Assembly (NCBI RefSeq): GCF_024749285.1
Contig: NZ_CP087196.1
Location: 558,001-622,000 of the forward strand
Reading direction: 5' to 3'
DNA length: 64,000 bases
From: Pseudomonas sp. B21-015
GTDB taxonomy: Bacteria > Pseudomonadota > Gammaproteobacteria > Pseudomonadales > Pseudomonadaceae
Part shown: positions 25,689 to 37,000 of the stretch, one piece after another
Layout: the number at the start of each line of letters is the position of its first letter
Position numbering within the stretch: position 1 is the first letter of the stretch
Program-made: the position numbers and the translations under genes
Notes under the pieces: model-generated
What the model saw: the letters and a program-made list of their open reading frames with translations, nothing else
What the model was told of the DNA's origin: nothing
The model's database searches: none

Positions 25689-25870
25689 CGTGTGTTTCCT
25701 CAAGGCCATCTGCGTGGCCGCGAAAGTGGCTGATCAGGTTTGCTACGCAAGGTGTAAAGAGTGTGTCTTGGTATGGGGCGAGTGTGGGGCCGGCGCTCGC
25801 CAGAACCTTATCCATGGGCGACATGGCCCAATCTGTTCCCGACGCGCAACCCCCGGTAATTGGGGGCTGG

Positions 25871-25902
25871 TCGCGATAAGTATGTGAATGTCGCAGATAG
25901 GT
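25871..25902 (+). promoter_or_regulatory. Candidate activator direct repeat in the gbcA-gbcB intergenic region
   Basis: Within the 282-bp divergent region, TCGCGATAAG (25871-25880) and TCGCAGATAG (25891-25900) form an imperfect direct repeat 20 bp apart about 70-100 bp upstream of gbcB. The shared GTCGC core also occurs upstream of the dgc operon. A separate imperfect palindrome (GGGCGACATGGCCC, 25814-25827) lies nearer gbcA. Binding by GbdR is expected from pathway knowledge; site assignment is inference. Confidence 0.4.
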
Positions 25903-25970
25903 AAATGGCGGGGCTGCGCTATACGCAGAATCGCCAACATGAAGGCCGGTAGTCGGCCGTGGAGATCAGC

Positions 25971-27071
25971 ATGTCCAACAGCTTCCTGAACCCGGTAACC
26001 ACCCAGACCTGGGCCAATGGTCGACACATTGTCCGTTGCGTCAAAGTCATCCAGGAAACCTGGGATGTGCGCACCTTCTGCTTTATGGCCGACCAGCCGA
26101 TCCTGTTCTTCTTCAAGCCCGGGCAGTTCGTCACCCTGGAGCTGGAAATCGACGGCGTGCCGATCATGCGCTCCTACACCATTTCCAGTTCGCCGTCGGT
26201 GCCGTACAGCTTTTCGGTGACCATCAAGCGCGTGCCGGGGGGCAAGGTCTCCAACTGGCTGCACGACACCCTGCACGAAGGCCAGGAGCTGGCAGTGCAC
26301 GGGCCGGTCGGGCTGTTCAACGCCATGGACTTCACCGCGCCGAAAGTACTCTACCTCAGCGGTGGTGTCGGCATCACGCCGTGCATGTCCATGGCGCGCT
26401 GGTTCTATGACACCAACGGCAACGTCGACATGGTGTTTATCCACAGCGCCCGTTCGCCCAAAGACATCATTTACCACCGCGAGCTGGAACACATGGCGTC
26501 GCGGATCGATAACTTCAGCCTGCACCTGATCTGCGAGAAGCATGGCCTGGGCGAACCGTGGGCCGGTTATCGCGGTTACCTGAATCACAAGATGCTTGAA
26601 CTGATGGCGCCGGACTTCCTTGAGCGTGAAGTCTTCTGCTGCGGCCCGACCCCGTACATGAACGCGGTCAAGCGCATGCTCGAGGCGGCGGGTTTCGACA
26701 TGAAGCGTTATCACGAAGAATCCTTCGGCGCGACGCCGCCGGAAGCCCGTGCCGACGCGGTGGAGCAAGCCGAACAAGCAGCGGACGCGCCGGAAGTCGA
26801 CGCGGCGGATCTGCACCAGGTGGAATTCACCGCCTCCGGCAAAAGCATTCGCGTCGCGCCGGGCGAAACCGTCCATGCGGCGGCAGCCAAGCTGGGTCTG
26901 CTGATTCCGAAAGCCTGCGGGATGGGGATCTGCGGAACGTGCAAGGTGATGAAACTGGGCGGGGAGGTCGAAATGGACCACAACGGCGGGATCACAGAAG
27001 AAGACGAAGCCGAGGGTTACATCCTGTCGTGCTGCAGCGTGCCGAAGGGGGATGTGCGGATCGAGTTCTGA
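25971..27071 (+). CDS. gbcB: Glycine betaine monooxygenase, ferredoxin reductase subunit
   Basis: 366 residues; ATG at 25971 with a GGAGA site chosen over an in-frame ATG four codons upstream. An FAD-binding ferredoxin-reductase domain (RSYTISSSP near 68) is followed by an NAD-binding domain (YLSGGVGITPCMSMA) and a C-terminal plant-type [2Fe-2S] ferredoxin domain with CGMGICGTCKV and a final cysteine pair (SCCSV). It passes electrons from NAD(P)H to the Rieske subunit GbcA encoded divergently. Confidence 0.93.
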   Translation: MSNSFLNPVTTQTWANGRHIVRCVKVIQETWDVRTFCFMADQPILFFFKPGQFVTLELEIDGVPIMRSYTISSSPSVPYSFSVTIKRVPGGKVSNWLHDTLHEGQELAVHGPVGLFNAMDFTAPKVLYLSGGVGITPCMSMARWFYDTNGNVDMVFIHSARSPKDIIYHRELEHMASRIDNFSLHLICEKHGLGEPWAGYRGYLNHKMLELMAPDFLEREVFCCGPTPYMNAVKRMLEAAGFDMKRYHEESFGATPPEARADAVEQAEQAADAPEVDAADLHQVEFTASGKSIRVAPGETVHAAAAKLGLLIPKACGMGICGTCKVMKLGGEVEMDHNGGITEEDEAEGYILSCCSVPKGDVRIEF

Positions 27072-27090
27072 TTCTCACCGCAGAACCTAT

Positions 27091-27112
27091 GTGGGAGCTG
27101 GCTCGCTCCCAC
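27091..27112. repeat. Single REP hairpin
   Basis: GTGGGAGC and GCTCCCAC arms around a 6-nt loop, between the convergent gbcB and SDR genes. A lone hairpin rather than the usual pair; no T-tract, so terminator function is uncertain. Confidence 0.7.
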
Positions 27113-27125
27113 AATGGTCAATATT

Positions 27126-27950
27126 TCAGTCGATAAACAGGTCGGGCATCAGCTTGTCATTGCTGTCCGGCTCAAAACGGTAATGATCAAATTCGGTCAC
27201 CCCCTGCTCACGCAAAATCTCCTCATCGATCAGCAAGCGCCCGGTAATGCTTCGGCCGCTACTATCGAGAATCGCGTAAGCCGCATCCGCCATAATCACC
27301 GGCGAACGCGCGTGCTTGAACGACTCGCGTGACCCCAGTTGAAACTCGATTGCGGCAGTGGCGATCATGGTCTGCGGCCACAGGGAATTGACGCTGATGC
27401 CGTAGGAGGCGAATTCCTCGCTCATGCCCAGGGTGAGCATGCTCATCCCGTACTTGGTCACTGTGTAAGGGCTGTACTGGGCGAACCACTTGGTGGCCAG
27501 GTTCAGCGGCGGGGACAGGTTGAGGATGTGTCCGCCGGACTTCTTCAGATAGGGCAGGGCCGCCTGGCTGCACAGCAGCACGGCGCGGGTGTTGATCTGA
27601 TGCATCAGGTCAAAGCGCTTGAGTTCGATGTGTTGCACCCCGGTCAGCTTGATCGCCCCGGCATTGTTGATCAGCGCATCGATGCCGCCGAAATGCTCGC
27701 TGGCATCGGCCATGGCCTGCTGCACGACGGTTTCATCGCGAACATCCACCTGCAAGGCCAGCGCCTTGCCGCCCGCAGCTTCGACTTCCGCCGCCACGCT
27801 GAAAATCGTGCCAGGCAGTTTGGGGTGAGGGGCAGCGCTTTTGGCGGCAATCACGATGTTGGCCCCATCCTTTGCTGCCCGCAGCGCAATCTCACGCCCG
27901 ATGCCACGGCTGGCGCCGGTGATGAACAGGGTTTTGCCTTGTAATGACAT
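27126..27950 (-). CDS. Short-chain dehydrogenase (HSDL2-like)
   Basis: 274 residues from the ATG at 27950; upstream frames lack a good start. The cofactor motif is TGASRGIGREIA near 11-22 and the catalytic YTVTK (Y-x3-K) follows the LNLSPPLN serine region. The sequence resembles the dehydrogenase domain of hydroxysteroid dehydrogenase-like protein 2 and lacks its SCP-2 tail. The substrate is unknown. It sits between gbcB and the transposase region and has no evident tie to betaine metabolism. Confidence 0.85.
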   Translation of the reverse strand: MSLQGKTLFITGASRGIGREIALRAAKDGANIVIAAKSAAPHPKLPGTIFSVAAEVEAAGGKALALQVDVRDETVVQQAMADASEHFGGIDALINNAGAIKLTGVQHIELKRFDLMHQINTRAVLLCSQAALPYLKKSGGHILNLSPPLNLATKWFAQYSPYTVTKYGMSMLTLGMSEEFASYGISVNSLWPQTMIATAAIEFQLGSRESFKHARSPVIMADAAYAILDSSGRSITGRLLIDEEILREQGVTEFDHYRFEPDSNDKLMPDLFID

Positions 27951-28030
27951 GCGTACGCTCCTGAGGGGTGTGATCCGAGCGGATCGAAAGGGCTCGCCAG
28001 TCAATGTAGACCAACTCTCCAGCCGCCACT

Positions 28031-28150
28031 GATCGTTCCCAAGCTCCGCGTGGGAATGCCTTTTCCTGCCTCACCGCTGACGCAACGCCCGGCACCGTAA
28101 TGACGCAGAGCGTCACGGGCTGCGTTCCCACGCAGAGCGTGGGAACGATC
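28031..28150. repeat. Complex palindrome (family 2), 3' side of the RAYT gene
   Basis: Outer arms GATCGTTCCCAAGCTCCGC and CAGAGCGTGGGAACGATC enclose two GC-rich inner hairpins (around 28078 and 28108). It ends 13 bp from the stop codon of the transposase gene. Confidence 0.85.
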
Positions 28151-28163
28151 AGGTGGGGGACCC

Positions 28164-28697
28164 TCAGTACCAGCGCTGAACTTCGATCAGCCCCTCCATC
28201 CCTGCATAATTCCTCGCACTGGAATAGCGCCAGTGCTCAGGTAAATCCACGTACCCACGCTTCACCGGGTTGTAATGGATGTAATCCAGCTTCTGGCGCA
28301 TCACCGTTTCGCTGTACACCATTTCCGCGTGCGAACCTTCCTGCCACAGCTGATAAACCCGATCCTGCTTATGTGCTCGTTTGCTGAAGCGCAGTCTTTG
28401 CAATGCGCGTTCGGCACCTTTGCTTTGCAGGTCATCAATGATTTGACGTGCGGTGAAGGATTTGAACTGGCGGAGGCATTTGCTCAGGTCTGGAGCCTCG
28501 GCAACGAAATGCAGATGGTTTTCCAGGATTACATAGCCGTACAGCTGCAGATTCTGGTGGGTTTGTTGGTGGCGCCAACAGCTGAGCAAGTGATCGACAA
28601 TGTAGGGGCGGATAAACAGCGGAAGCCATTCCATGAGGGTGCAGGTCAGGAAATGGGGTTTGTCGGGTTCGGTAATGGTGTAGCGGCTTCGGCCCAT
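28164..28697 (-). CDS. REP-associated tyrosine transposase (RAYT)
   Basis: 177 residues, a Y1/HUH-type single-strand transposase domain. The HUH-like metal motif is ENH61-L-H63F; the conserved C-terminal block LDYIHYNPVKRGYV and WRYSSARNY is typical of RAYTs. I did not assign the catalytic tyrosine with certainty among several candidates near 128-142. It stands alone on the minus strand and is bracketed by family 2 palindromes at 28031-28150 and 28802-28935. RAYTs are thought to spread REP palindromes, so the bracketing copies are its likely substrates. The frame is intact. Confidence 0.9.
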   Translation of the reverse strand: MGRSRYTITEPDKPHFLTCTLMEWLPLFIRPYIVDHLLSCWRHQQTHQNLQLYGYVILENHLHFVAEAPDLSKCLRQFKSFTARQIIDDLQSKGAERALQRLRFSKRAHKQDRVYQLWQEGSHAEMVYSETVMRQKLDYIHYNPVKRGYVDLPEHWRYSSARNYAGMEGLIEVQRWY

Positions 28698-28801
28698 GGA
28701 TGCATTCCTTTGCGAGGGAATGCCTAGGGTGAGCGGGGTTGTGTGATGGCGCTAGAGGACAGTGCCGCAGAGAGAGTGGGAAATTGCGATGCGCCTCCAA
28801 T

Positions 28802-28935
28802 GATCGTTCCCACGCTCCGCGTGGGAATGCAGCCGTGACGCTCTGCGTCACAACGGTGCTCGGCACTGCGTCAGCGGTGAGGCAGGAACGCGGAGCGTCC
28901 CGAGAGGCATTCCCACGCAGAGCGTGGGAACGATC
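28802..28935. repeat. Complex palindrome (family 2), 5' side of the RAYT gene
   Basis: Outer arms GATCGTTCCCACGCTCCGCG and its inverse enclose GACGCTCTGCGTC-type hairpins. It lies 105 bp upstream of the transposase start and 13 bp from the stop of the threonine aldolase gene. Confidence 0.85.
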
Positions 28936-28947
28936 GCCTGGTGGGTG

Positions 28948-29988
28948 TCAGGCTGCCATCACTTCCCGAATATCCGTCGCCAATTCCCGCACGCGTTCTT
29001 CTTCGGTGTCCCACGAGCACATGAACCGTGCGCCACCGTTGCCGATGAAGGTGTAGAAGCGCCAGCCCTTGGCGGTCAGCGCGGCGATGGCCGGTTCCGA
29101 CAGTTGCAGGAACACGCCGTTGGCCTGCACCGGGAACATCAGTTCCACGCCCGGAATGTCGCTCACCAGTTCGGCCAGCAGCTGCGCGCAGTGGTTGGCG
29201 TGGCGGGCGTATTTGAGCCAGGCGTCGTTTTCCAGAATCCCGACCCACGGCGCCGAGAGGAAGCGCATCTTCGACGCCAGTTGCCCGGCCTGTTTGCAGC
29301 GGTAATCGAAGTCTTCGGCCAGTTTGTGGTTGAAGAACAGAATCGCTTCGCCCACCGCCATGCCGTTTTTCGTGCCGCCGAAGCACAACACGTCGACGCC
29401 GGCCTTCCAGGTCAGGTCGGCTGGTGAGCAGCCAAGAAATGCGCAAGCGTTGGAGAACCGCGCGCCGTCCATGTGCAGGTTCAGGCCCAGTTCTTTGCAG
29501 GTGGCGCTGATGGCGCGGATTTCTTCCGGGGTGTACACGCTGCCGACTTCGGTGGCCTGGGTCAGGGTCACGACGCGGGGTTTCGGGTAGTGGATGTCCT
29601 GGCGTTTGAGGGCGATTTCGCGGATCGATTCCGGCGTCAGCTTGCCGTTTTCGGTACGGGCGATGAGCAGCTTGGAACCGTTGGAGAAAAACTCCGGCGC
29701 GCCGCATTCGTCGGTTTCGACGTGGGCGGTTTCCGAACAGATCACGCTGTGGTAACTCTGGCACAGCGACGACAGGGCCAACGAGTTGGCCGCAGTGCCG
29801 TTGAAGGCGAAGAACACTTCGCAGTCGGTTTCGAACAGTTTGCGGAATTGATCGGCCGCGCGTGCGGTCCATTCATCGTCGCCGTATGCGCGCTGGTGGC
29901 CGTGGTTGGCCTGTTCCATGGCAGCCCAGGCTTCAGGGCAGATACCGGAATAGTTGTCGCTGGCGAATTGTTGGCTCTTATCGGTCAT
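28948..29988 (-). CDS. ltaE: Low-specificity L-threonine aldolase
   Basis: 346 residues; a PLP enzyme of fold type I. The cofactor lysine is in FGGTKNGMAVG, and HMDGARFSNA holds the aspartate that binds the PLP ring. It cleaves L-threonine/allo-threonine to glycine and acetaldehyde and acts on other beta-hydroxy amino acids. P. aeruginosa has a threonine aldolase (PA5413) in the same neighbourhood, near the glycine-handling genes. Here it may balance glycine made from betaine. It is divergent from the TraX gene. Confidence 0.92.
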   Translation of the reverse strand: MTDKSQQFASDNYSGICPEAWAAMEQANHGHQRAYGDDEWTARAADQFRKLFETDCEVFFAFNGTAANSLALSSLCQSYHSVICSETAHVETDECGAPEFFSNGSKLLIARTENGKLTPESIREIALKRQDIHYPKPRVVTLTQATEVGSVYTPEEIRAISATCKELGLNLHMDGARFSNACAFLGCSPADLTWKAGVDVLCFGGTKNGMAVGEAILFFNHKLAEDFDYRCKQAGQLASKMRFLSAPWVGILENDAWLKYARHANHCAQLLAELVSDIPGVELMFPVQANGVFLQLSEPAIAALTAKGWRFYTFIGNGGARFMCSWDTEEERVRELATDIREVMAA

Positions 29989-30081
29989 GGCCGGCTTCCG
30001 TGGTCGAAACTCTTATGGTGAAGAGCTTCGTGGTCAATGATGGTGCGCACTCTACCGAAGATCGTCCGGGGAGCACACGGG

Positions 30082-30837
30082 ATGAGTCTGTCAGAAAAAA
30101 TACAAACGCCTCGGGCAATTATGCACATGACTCAACGGGATGGTGCACTGGATCTGCTCAAGTGGCTGGGGCTGCTGAGCATGGTGCTCGATCACCTGCG
30201 ATATGTCGGGTACTCCATCGATCTGCTGTATGTGCCGGGCAGATTGGCGTTTCCATGGTTCTGCCTGGCGATGGCGGCAAACCTGTCGCGTGCCCGCGCA
30301 GTCATGACCGACGGCCAGTGGCGCTACCTCGGTTGGTTGCTGCTGTTTAGTGCTCTGAGCGAAATCCCCTACCGGATGTACATTCCTGACTCCGACACCT
30401 TAAACGTGTTGCCCACGCTGGCTCTGGGGTTGTTGGTGGCCCGTGGCTGGCAGTACGGAAGGCTGCAATCGCGACTGTTGGCGGTCGGTGCCTTGATGCT
30501 GGCGGCACTGTTCCAGGAGCGACTGATGTTCGGTTTCTTCGGTGTGCTGTTGCCACTGTCGATGTTGCTGGTGATCCACCGGCCCTGGTATTTCAGCCTG
30601 TTGCCGGGGCTGGTCTGCCTGGCGGCCAATCAATGGCAGGTGCTGTATGCCGCTGCCCGGTTCGGCAGCGGTGCGGCGATCCTCGGCATTGCCGCGTGTC
30701 TGATTGCGCCGTTGCTGGGGCTGCTGCTATTGCGACACACCCAAGGCATCCGGCCACTGCCGATGCGCCGCTGGGCTTACACGCTCTATCCCGCGCATTT
30801 CCTCGTGCTTCTGACCTTACGCCCACTCATCGCTTGA
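30082..30837 (+). CDS. TraX family membrane protein
   Basis: 251 residues from the ATG at 30082, which follows GGGGAG; an ATG at 30127 is an alternative. Seven to eight hydrophobic helices, with the opening DGALDLLKWLGLLSMVLDHLRY typical of the TraX/acyltransferase-like family first known from F-pilin acetylation. Here no conjugation genes are present, so the target is unknown. It lies between the threonine aldolase and the glyA-sox operon, the same place as in P. aeruginosa. Confidence 0.8.
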   Translation: MSLSEKIQTPRAIMHMTQRDGALDLLKWLGLLSMVLDHLRYVGYSIDLLYVPGRLAFPWFCLAMAANLSRARAVMTDGQWRYLGWLLLFSALSEIPYRMYIPDSDTLNVLPTLALGLLVARGWQYGRLQSRLLAVGALMLAALFQERLMFGFFGVLLPLSMLLVIHRPWYFSLLPGLVCLAANQWQVLYAAARFGSGAAILGIAACLIAPLLGLLLLRHTQGIRPLPMRRWAYTLYPAHFLVLLTLRPLIA

Positions 30838-30868
30838 CTCCTGACCTTCTACAGGGGTGCGCAAAACC

Positions 30869-30960
30869 CTGTGGGAGCGGGCTTGCCCGCGATGGCGGCA
30901 TCACATCCAGCATGATGTCAGCTGACCCACCGCTATCGCGGGCAAGCCCGCTCCCACAAG
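30869..30960. repeat. REP pair (family 1)
   Basis: Two canonical facing arms about 45 bp apart. The 30838-31149 gap otherwise holds only the putative glyA regulatory region. Confidence 0.88.
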
Positions 30961-31008
30961 GGATCCATTCTGATTTGAAGATTGTGTCCGGTCAGGCTTT
31001 TCGGCTCA

Positions 31009-31022
31009 TGTCGTAAACGCAC
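31009..31022 (+). promoter_or_regulatory. Candidate activator half-site upstream of glyA-sox
   Basis: TGTCGTAAACGCAC matches the form TGTCGT-N4-GCAC found upstream of the dgc operon at 8434-8447. A second TGTCG occurs at 31089. Both lie within 145 bp upstream of glyA. Binding by GbdR or SouR is inference. Confidence 0.35.
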
Positions 31023-31149
31023 CTTTGCGTGGCGTCCATAGGCATTTGGCCTGTCTGCGCCGGTCATACCATCGCATTCAAAGGGCACTGTCGAAACACC
31101 AGTGCCTTACCGAGACGAATGGCGCATAGATGCCGCTGGGAGAGACGCG

Positions 31150-32403
<1,254 letters not shown>

Positions 32404-32426
32404 GCGCGGTTTTGGAGTAAATGACT

Positions 32427-33677
32427 ATGCAACGCTATTCGGGCTTCGGCCTCTTCAAACACTCCCTCAGCCATCACGAAAACTGGCAGAAGATGTGGCG
32501 CACGCCGACCCCGAAAAAGGTCTATGACGTGGTCATCGTCGGCGGTGGCGGGCATGGTCTGGCGACCGCCTACTACCTGGCCAAGGAACACGGCATCACC
32601 AACGTGGCCGTGGTCGAGAAAGGCTGGCTGGGCGGCGGTAACACCGCGCGCAACACCACCATCGTTCGCTCCAACTACCTGTGGGACGAGTCGGCGCACC
32701 TGTACGAACACGCGATGAAATTGTGGGAAGGCCTGTCCCAGGACCTGAACTACAACGTGATGTTCTCCCAGCGTGGCGTTTACAACCTGTGCCACACGCT
32801 TCAAGACATTCGTGATTCCGAGCGTCGGGTCAGCGCCAACCGCCTCAACGGCGTGGACGGTGAACTGCTCGATGCCAAACAGGTAGCCGACGAGATTCCG
32901 TACCTCGACTGCTCCAAGAACACTCGCTACCCGGTGATGGGCGCAACCGTCCAGCGTCGCGGCGGCGTGGCCCGTCACGATGCCGTGGCGTGGGGCTTTG
33001 CCCGTGCTGCCGACGCATTGGGCGTGGACCTGATTCAACAGACCGAAGTGATCGGCTTCCGCAAGGAAAACGGCGTGTGCATCGGTGTGGAAACCAACAA
33101 GGGCTTCATCGGCGCCAAGCGCGTCGGTGTGGTCACCGCCGGTAACTCCGGGCACATGGCCAAACTCGCCGGTTTCCGTCTGCCGATCGAATCGCACCCG
33201 CTGCAAGCGCTGGTGTCCGAGCCGATCAAGCCGATTATCGACAGCGTGATCATGTCCAACGCCGTACACGGTTACATCAGTCAGTCCGACAAGGGCGACC
33301 TGGTGATCGGCGCCGGTATCGACGGCTACAACGGCTACGGCCAGCGTGGTTCGTACCCGGTGATCGAGCACACCATCCAGGCCATCGTCGAGATGTTCCC
33401 GGTGCTGTCCCGCGTACGCATGAACCGTCAGTGGGGCGGCATCGTCGACACCACGCCGGATGCGTGCCCGATCATCTCGAAAACCCCGGTACCGAACATG
33501 TTCTTCAACTGCGGTTGGGGCACCGGTGGCTTCAAGGCTACACCTGGCTCGGGCAACGTGTTTGCCGCCAGTCTGGCCAAGGGTGAAATGCACCCATTGG
33601 CTGCACCTTTCTCCATCGACCGCTTCCACAGCGGTGCGTTGATCGATGAACACGGCGCTGCGGCAGTCGCCCACTAA
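32427..33677 (+). CDS. soxB: Sarcosine oxidase beta subunit
   Basis: 416 residues. The ATG at 32427 is preferred over one at 32421 because GGAG lies 9 nt before it but only 3 nt before the other. It is a D-amino-acid-oxidase-type flavoprotein with the dinucleotide motif [18 protein letters not shown] and the [17 protein letters not shown]-binding end; the HSLSHHENW stretch near the start is typical. Beta carries the flavin site that oxidises sarcosine to glycine. 23 bp after glyA. Confidence 0.95.
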   Translation: MQRYSGFGLFKHSLSHHENWQKMWRTPTPKKVYDVVIVGGGGHGLATAYYLAKEHGITNVAVVEKGWLGGGNTARNTTIVRSNYLWDESAHLYEHAMKLWEGLSQDLNYNVMFSQRGVYNLCHTLQDIRDSERRVSANRLNGVDGELLDAKQVADEIPYLDCSKNTRYPVMGATVQRRGGVARHDAVAWGFARAADALGVDLIQQTEVIGFRKENGVCIGVETNKGFIGAKRVGVVTAGNSGHMAKLAGFRLPIESHPLQALVSEPIKPIIDSVIMSNAVHGYISQSDKGDLVIGAGIDGYNGYGQRGSYPVIEHTIQAIVEMFPVLSRVRMNRQWGGIVDTTPDACPIISKTPVPNMFFNCGWGTGGFKATPGSGNVFAASLAKGEMHPLAAPFSIDRFHSGALIDEHGAAAVAH

Positions 33678-33691
33678 CAGGAGAAATCCCT

Positions 33692-34021
33692 ATGTTGCAT
33701 ATCTTCTGTCCTCACTGTGGCGAACTGCGCTCCGAAGAGGAATTCCATGCATCCGGCCAGGCGCACATCCCGCGTCCACTGGATCCGAACAGCTGCACCG
33801 ACGAGGAGTGGGGCGACTACATGTTCTTCCGCGATAACCCTCGCGGTCTGCACCACGAGCTGTGGGATCACGTTGCCGGTTGCCGTCAGTACTTCAACGT
33901 CACCCGTGACACCGTGACCTACGAGATTCTCGAAACCTACAAGATCGGCGCCAAGCCGCAGTTCACCGACAAGACCGACAGCCCGAAAGCGGCCGCCACG
34001 GCTCTGGGAGAGAAGGTATGA
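33692..34021 (+). CDS. soxD: Sarcosine oxidase delta subunit
   Basis: 109 residues. A small zinc-binding subunit: HIFCPHCGELRSEEEF provides two cysteines and a histidine, with a further cysteine in VAGCRQYFNVTRD. It stabilises the heterotetramer. Its end overlaps the soxA start by 4 bp (ATGA), a sign of translational coupling. Confidence 0.95.
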   Translation: MLHIFCPHCGELRSEEEFHASGQAHIPRPLDPNSCTDEEWGDYMFFRDNPRGLHHELWDHVAGCRQYFNVTRDTVTYEILETYKIGAKPQFTDKTDSPKAAATALGEKV

Positions 34022-37000
34022 GCCAGATCAATCGCCTGTCCAACGGCGGACGCATCGACCGTAACAAAGTGCTGAGCTTCACCTTCAACGGCCAGGTCTA
34101 CAAAGGCTTTGAAGGCGACTCCCTGGCCGCTGCATTGCTGGCCAACGGTGTCGACATCATCGGCCGCAGCTTCAAGTATTCGCGCCCACGCGGCATCTTC
34201 GCCGCCGGTGCCGAAGAGCCGAACGCGGTGCTGCAGATCGGTGCGACCGAAGCCACGCAGATCCCGAACGTACGCGCCACGCAACAAGCGCTGTATCAAG
34301 GCCTGGTCGCCACCAGCACCAACGGCTGGCCGAGCGTGAACAACGACATGATGGGGATTCTCGGCAAGGTCGGCGGCAAGCTGATGCCGCCGGGCTTCTA
34401 CTACAAAACCTTCATGTACCCGCAATCGTTCTGGATGACCTACGAGAAGTACATTCGTAAGGCTGCCGGCCTTGGCCGCTCGCCGACCGAGAACGATCCG
34501 GACACCTACGACTACATGAACCAGCACTGCGACGTGCTGATCGTTGGCGCTGGCCCTGCGGGTCTGGCGGCTGCACTGGCGGCTGCCCGTAGCGGTGCGC
34601 GTGTGATCCTGGCCGATGAGCAGGAAGAGTTCGGCGGCAGCCTGCTCGATTCCCGCGAAAGCCTTGATGGCAAGCCTGCTACCGAGTGGGTCGCCAGCGT
34701 CATCGCCGAGCTGAAAAACACCCCGGACGTGCTGCTGTTGCCGCGCGCCACGGTCAACGGCTACCACGACCATAACTTCCTGACCATTCACGAGCGCCTC
34801 ACCGATCACCTCGGCGACCGCGCCCCGATTGGCCAGGTGCGTCAGCGCATCCACCGGGTTCGCGCCAAGCGTGTAGTGCTGGCGACCGGCACCCACGAGC
34901 GTCCACTGGTTTATGGCAACAACGACGTGCCGGGCAACATGCTCGCCGGCGCTGTGTCGACTTATGTGCGTCGTTACGGCGTGGCACCGGGCAAAAAACT
35001 CGTGCTGTCGACCAACAACGATCACGCTTACCGCGTAGCGCTGGATTGGCTCGATGCCAGTCTGCAAGTGGTGGCGATCGCCGATGCCCGCAGCAACCCT
35101 CGCGGTGCGCTGGTGGAAGAAGCTCGCGCCAAAGGCATCCGCATCCTGACCGGCAGCGCCGTGATCGAGGCCCGTGGCAGCAAGCACGTCACCGCCGCTC
35201 GCGTTGCCGCGATTGATGTAAAAGCACACACCGTGACCAGCCCGGGCGAGTGGCTCGATTGCGACCTGGTCGCCAGTTCCGGCGGTTACAGCCCGGTGGT
35301 TCACCTAGCGTCGCACTTGGGTGGCAAGCCGATCTGGCGTGAAGACATCCTCGGTTTCGTACCGGGCGAAGCACCGCAAAAACGCGTGTGCGTCGGTGGC
35401 ATCAACGGCGTTTATGGCCTCGGCGATTCGTTGGCCGATGGTTTTGAAGGTGGTGCTCGCGCGGCCAGCGAAGCCGGTTTCAGCAAGGTCGAAGGCGTAT
35501 TGCCCAAAGCCTTGAGCCGTCTGGAAGAGCCGACTCTGGCGCTGTTCCAGGTGCCTCACGAAAAAGCCACCGCACGGGCGCCGAAGCAATTCGTCGACCT
35601 GCAGAACGACGTCACCGCTGCCGCCATCGAACTGGCGACCCGCGAAGGCTTCGAGTCGGTCGAGCACGTCAAACGCTACACCGCACTGGGCTTCGGCACC
35701 GATCAGGGCAAGCTCGGCAACGTCAACGGTCTGGCCATCGCCGCCCGCTCGCTGAACGTGACCATCCCGCAGATGGGCACCACCATGTTCCGCCCGAACT
35801 ACACGCCGGTGACTTTCGGCGCCGTGGCTGGTCGTCACTGTGGGCACATCTTCGAGCCGGTTCGCTACACCGCGCTGCACGCCTGGCACGTAAAAAACGG
35901 TGCCGAATTCGAAGACGTCGGTCAGTGGAAACGTCCTTGGTACTTCCCGAAAAACGGTGAAGACCTGCACGCCGCGGTCAAACGCGAATGCAAAGCCGTG
36001 CGCGACAGCGTCGGCCTGCTGGACGCTTCGACCCTGGGCAAGATCGATATCCAGGGCCCGGACTCCCGTGAGTTCCTCAACCGCATCTACACCAACGCCT
36101 GGACCAAGCTCGACGTGGGCAAGGCCCGCTACGGCCTGATGTGCAAAGAAGACGGCATGGTGTTCGACGACGGTGTGACTGCATGCCTGGCCGACAACCA
36201 TTTCGTGATGACCACCACCACCGGCGGCGCTGCACGCGTGCTGCAATGGCTGGAAATCTACCACCAGACCGAATGGCCAGACCTGAAGGTGTACTTCACT
36301 TCCGTGACGGATCACTGGGCGACCATGACCCTGTCGGGGCCGAACAGCCGCAAGCTGCTCAGCGAAGTCACCGACATCGACCTGAGCAACGAAGCGTTCC
36401 CGTTCATGACCTGGAAAGAAGGTCTGGTCGGCGGTGTACCAGCGCGGGTGTTCCGGATTTCGTTCACCGGTGAGCTGTCGTACGAAGTCAACGTGCAGGC
36501 CGACTATGCAATGGGCGTGCTGGAAAAAATCGTCGAGGCTGGCAAGCAATACAACCTGACCCCGTACGGCACCGAAACCATGCACGTACTGCGGGCGGAG
36601 AAGGGCTTCATCATCGTTGGCCAGGACACTGACAGCTCGATGACCCCGGACGACCTGAACATGGGCTGGTGTGTTGGTCGCACCAAACCGTTCTCGTGGA
36701 TCGGCTGGCGTGGCATGAACCGCGAAGACTGCGTGCGTGATCAGCGCAAACAGCTGGTCGGCCTGAAGCCGATCGATCCGACCAAATGGCTGCCGGAAGG
36801 TGCGCAACTGGTGTTCAACACCAAGCAAACCATCCCGATGACCATGGTCGGTCACGTGACTTCCAGCTACCTGCACAACTCCCTCGGTTATTCGTTTGCC
36901 ATGGGTGTGGTCAAGGGCGGCTTGAAGCGGATGGGTGAGCGGGTGTTCGCACCGCTGGCCGACGGCAGCGTGATCGAGGCGGAAATCGTTTCTTCGGTGT

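Noticed and set aside
30838..31149. Glycine or folate riboswitch upstream of glyA
   Set aside because: I could not find the conserved tandem aptamer core or a matching expression platform.
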